From NCBI GenBank assembly GCA_017521065.1, contig JAFXEA010000277.1, positions 1 to 14,296 on the forward strand: a DNA stretch of 14,296 nt, given 5' to 3'. A model generated the notes under the pieces. That model ran no database searches. It had not been told where the DNA came from and saw nothing but the letters and a program-made list of their open reading frames with translations. The stretch comes from Kiritimatiellia bacterium (GTDB lineage: Bacteria; Verrucomicrobiota; Kiritimatiellia; RFP12; UBA1067). The position numbers and the translations under genes are program-made. Of the stretch, positions 12,601 through 14,296 are shown piece after piece (the first letter of the stretch is position 1; each line of letters starts with the position of its first letter).

Positions 12601-14296
12601 ACGAAAAGCGTAGTATTAGCATCCAACTCGCTCACACCATAGCCGTGAACGTCCTCAATCGAAACGGTGGAGTCGTATACGTCAATGTATACACTGCTGC
12701 TTGACGAAGACTTCAGGTTCCCCTTGGCTGTAAGGGTAGAATTCCAAAGCGAGATGCTTACGTTGCCCTCGTTTGCGTAGGAACCGGTGTTGTCAATCCA
12801 AAGAGCGCCACATTCAATTTCCGCTCCGTTTTCCGCAAAGATGTTACCGGAAAGGATATTGAAATAATTCGCCTCGATCTTGCCGCCGTCAACGAAGACG
12901 GTCTTTCCCCTGCGGATAACGAATGCTTCACCGGTGGACTTGAGTGTACCGGTTTCATTGACGTAAATGTCGCCGCCCGCCCAGATCTGCGAACCCGAAA
13001 GCGTTCCATCAACAACAACATCAATATTGCTGCCGTAGTATCCGCCCCAGACAATCCTGTCCTCGAGCACAAACGTTACATTCTCACCGATGGTGAAACC
13101 GTAGTCGCCATATCCCTCACAGTCGATGATGAAGTCATAAGACGTACCGTTGTTATAGAATGCCGCTGTTACAGGAGCATCCGCACTAATTGTGAGATTT
13201 GCCTTGAGAATGATCTCAATGTCGGTAGGCATCAACTCGCGGGAGTCGGCCAACAATTTAATCTCCGTCGAACCATTTTCAACCGCATAGTCAATTGCAT
13301 CAAGCACACTTGCAAACTTTTCATCGCCAACCTGGGCGACCTTGACTTTGGAAACGACTCCGCCGACAACCTCGTATCCGTCAGCCAAGGCTCCAGCAGC
13401 GTAGTGCGCCAGCGTTCCGCCAATGACCTTGCCATTTTCGTCGGTTGCCACATCAACACCGGCATATGAAGTCCATGTGGTGATTGAAGGGTGCGCCTTG
13501 ATGTCGCTTGCTGTAAACGCATTGCCGTTGACGGTATTGTCACTTGTCGCGTTAATGATGGCGTGGCAGGTGCTTGCACCGCTCACCTCGATCCAGATGT
13601 GATCGGCACTGCCCATGAACGTATTGCCGTCAATATACACGGAGTAAGCGTTATCGCGCGTAGTATTCTGTCCAAACACGATACCGTTGTAGTTGGAATA
13701 TAGCGTATTGCCGGTGATGGTGAACTCCGCTCCATCGGCAATAGACATGAATTTGACGGAATCGCTATTGGTCTGATAAGCTTCAGCAGAACCAAAGGTA
13801 TTACCGGTAAGGACAGCTTTGGTGATGCAGGCCCAGCCAATAATGGGATTGGTACGATCCCCGGAGGTAACGATGCTGCAGTTCTCGACGGTCAGCTCAA
13901 GGGCTTGCTGCTCGGAACGGCCAAGCGAAACGAATCCGCCTCTGGAGTTGGTATAAGACGTATTCACAGGCGTAACGTTTGCCGTCACACCGGAAACCGT
14001 CAACTTTCCAGCAGTACCGGAATTGATCCAGGAGTTGCCGGTAAAGGTCAATCCGCTTACGGTCAACTCGTCGGCACCGTTGGCATTGATGCTTACGTTG
14101 TTAAGCGCAACCGTTCCGGTGATGGTCAGGTTCTTGTCGACCGTGACAGCCTCGTCAGAAACATCGGCGATTACAGTGACCGTCTGCCCGGCAGTGGCCG
14201 CTGTTACCGCCTCCTGAATCGTTGTATATTTGACGCCGTTGACGGATGCAACATAGTCGAGCACAACCTTTGACGTTTCCGTGAGCGTAACGTTTC
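9681..14296 (-). CDS. Giant repeat-built parallel beta-helix surface protein (5' truncated by window edge)
   Basis: The frame is open to the right edge, so the GTG at 14264 is not the real start; at least 1538 codons are present, ending in TAA. Numbering from that GTG, a ~30-residue signature of the type VAxIGxxxYxTxxxAIxAAxxGxTVTLLAD occurs five times, near residues 5, 309, 635, 1007 and 1329, i.e. about every 300-370 residues. Each is followed by a long Asn/Gly/Thr/Ser-rich stretch of short strands (TVEN, GNTF, SGGTINVYDG) typical of pectin-lyase-like right-handed beta-helices. The last ~100 residues (AYIQMVGGEPRIGFL, YVLMGATNLATPEWTSV, YRFFKLEMNP) resemble the C-terminal module seen on Verrucomicrobia-type secreted proteins. 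There is no LPXTG, PEP-CTERM or visible transmembrane anchor at this end. No catalytic motif is recognised; adhesion or a cell-surface structural role is an inference. Confidence 0.88.
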   Translation of the reverse strand, partial: NVTLTETSKVVLDYVASVNGVKYTTIQEAVTAATAGQTVTVIADVSDEAVTVDKNLTITGTVALNNVSINANGADELTVSGLTFTGNSWINSGTAGKLTVSGVTANVTPVNTSYTNSRGGFVSLGRSEQQALELTVENCSIVTSGDRTNPIIGWACITKAVLTGNTFGSAEAYQTNSDSVKFMSIADGAEFTITGNTLYSNYNGIVFGQNTTRDNAYSVYIDGNTFMGSADHIWIEVSGASTCHAIINATSDNTVNGNAFTASDIKAHPSITTWTSYAGVDVATDENGKVIGGTLAHYAAGALADGYEVVGGVVSKVKVAQVGDEKFASVLDAIDYAVENGSTEIKLLADSRELMPTDIEIILKANLTISADAPVTAAFYNNGTSYDFIIDCEGYGDYGFTIGENVTFVLEDRIVWGGYYGSNIDVVVDGTLSGSQIWAGGDIYVNETGTLKSTGEAFVIRRGKTVFVDGGKIEANYFNILSGNIFAENGAEIECGALWIDNTGSYANEGNVSISLWNSTLTAKGNLKSSSSSSVYIDVYDSTVSIEDVHGYGVSELDANTTLFVNGENGALTINKGINNSGTIEVYDGGELTVPSNASVSNNGSIILEVGSTIAGPADMGVEVEATDKEVEYVDGKYVVVDKKVAQIGETVYATIDDALASAKSGDTITLLADATIQNEYIVENMSLTIAGAATLTFDDKLSVGGEVMISINCPMSGQLKLLDGAIIKNSTVSGHGIVLGRVTFRGDNTLGLIEDYGDAYSDVSSHWTVEPGASLTMTEKARWGCGYGDKATVLGSLTDARTARESLTEDDISLFTHGAVMMSNWDVENAITVKDAYVVIGSNNSFGNSPKSSHKGSFDIFFENSVLDASRITFYSAPSVTEFTLKDTDAKVGAFMTRDADSVFVLTNSVLLSTATSNGNDEGNYHAGTLELADSSLTYSAPWVLENGTVEMDVASVITAPSITGTGTININSAGYVGEPVLVIAADMSAFTGTINLEGTASYEITGEGVLVKGPVAKIGDAYYLTLQAAIDAAQDGETVTLVDNVTFTEDTRTLNSGSWYDGLYYIGDKSFTINLGGFTITHDGSVNDYLLNFKNDGSKENLITLKNGTIDAGTVAYCAICTSGASTQKITINTENINIINNNSYGSTVKIRGGAELNAKSGTKITGKDSYLGIECVASTVNIYDGAEIYMNGTTSYNGCLVGACYDGAVNAYGGYGKGVKGGFIAMTSGGTINVYDGEWIANTDGSVADNSNFYVLTAQNNNNESGYVGASIINVTGGTFRGGMDAWVLNDANVEKAELNISGGNFNVDPKTYVVDGYQVKNNGDGTYSVLIEDVVAVVGWDSYKTFAAAVEAATNEVIQLVASATLAETLTVDRPLVIDLNDQTLTRGEGAKLTLTGANMMIAGGSLAGFGAEDFALSGNATLTLPALSGGYGFGSPYYCVLNDDDTWSVSTAFRAYIQMVGGEPRIGFLCDKNGSYVLMGATNLATPEWTSVSLTSDDVATDAAAIDETLPLKWFKPAEGSGYRFFKLEMNP
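10197..10280 (-). repeat. Beta-helix signature repeat copy 5, diverged
   Basis: Encodes VAVVGWDSYKTFAAAVEAAT then NEVIQLVA, preceded by YVVDGYQVKNNGDGTYSV. The usual GxTVTLL is shortened. Its module is short and runs into the C-terminal domain. Confidence 0.7.
11160..11246 (-). repeat. Beta-helix signature repeat copy 4
   Basis: Encodes VAKIGDAYYLTLQAAIDAAQ then DGETVTLVD. The module that follows is the longest spacing to the next copy but one (372 residues lie before it, 322 after). Confidence 0.8.
12273..12362 (-). repeat. Beta-helix signature repeat copy 3
   Basis: Encodes VAQIGETVYATIDDALASAK then SGDTITLLAD, preceded by VEYVDGKYVVVDKK. It is the copy closest to the consensus. Confidence 0.8.
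13245..13340 (-). repeat. Beta-helix signature repeat copy 2
   Basis: Encodes VAQVGDEKFASVLDAIDYAV then ENGSTEIKLLAD. It is preceded by DGYEVVGGVVSKVK, the tail of the previous module. Confidence 0.75.
14163..14252 (-). repeat. Beta-helix signature repeat copy 1
   Basis: Encodes VASVNGVKYTTIQEAVTAAT then AGQTVTVIAD, the first visible copy of the recurring module head. More copies may lie beyond the window. Confidence 0.75.

Noticed and set aside
9681..14264. GTG at 14264 as the true start of the giant gene
   Set aside because: The frame is open through to base 14296, no ribosome site precedes the GTG, there is no signal peptide, and it falls within a beta-helix strand.

Overview
The window looks like a chromosomal segment from a host-associated or anaerobic bacterium of the PVC superphylum, most likely Kiritimatiellota or a neighbouring Verrucomicrobia/Lentisphaerae lineage. 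The clues are a XylR-type AraC regulator with a PBP1-like sensor, a secreted GH20 hexosaminidase, a zinc-ribbon/PTS-EIIA fusion, a CPBP protease of the kind seen in exosortase-bearing lineages, and a giant repeat-built beta-helix surface protein with a Verrucomicrobia-style C-terminal module. The taxonomy is inference; there is no rRNA or ribosomal protein to anchor it.

Layout. 1-886 (+): 3' part of a XylR-like regulator cut by the window edge. 887-2137: 1.25 kb with no convincing gene except one 29-codon ORF, densely filled with short repeats: a 17-bp inverted repeat, a ~285-bp element bounded by 59-nt imperfect inverted repeats that each carry four 9-bp tandem units, a 22-nt direct repeat at 60-bp spacing inside it, and two unrelated arrays of ~22-bp tandem units. 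7452-2138 (-): five co-oriented genes, in transcription order a DAACS/SDF-type cation symporter, a TPR lipoprotein, a CvpA-family membrane protein, a zinc-ribbon/EIIA fusion and the GH20 enzyme. 7530-9100 (+): a CPBP intramembrane protease overlapping an RluD-type pseudouridine synthase. 9237-9150 (-): tRNA-Leu(UAA) with encoded CCA. 9591-9322 (-): a small secreted His/Pro-rich protein. 14296-9681 (-): the 3' part (over 1530 codons) of the giant beta-helix protein, cut by the right edge.

Main oddities. (i) The CvpA-like gene has an in-frame TGA at codon 28 although family similarity continues on both sides, while TGA is the normal terminator of several neighbours. (ii) Three protein genes have a perfect TGNTATAAT extended -10 box only 7-9 nt before the ATG and no Shine-Dalgarno, which predicts leaderless mRNAs; the tRNA has a similar TGATATACT box. 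(iii) The 887-2137 island of several short-repeat families is not explained by any feature type I know. 

Functionally, the regulator, symporter, EIIA-like protein and GH20 enzyme would fit regulated use of host or dietary glycans and small organic substrates, but no complete pathway is visible and the shared location is only suggestive.
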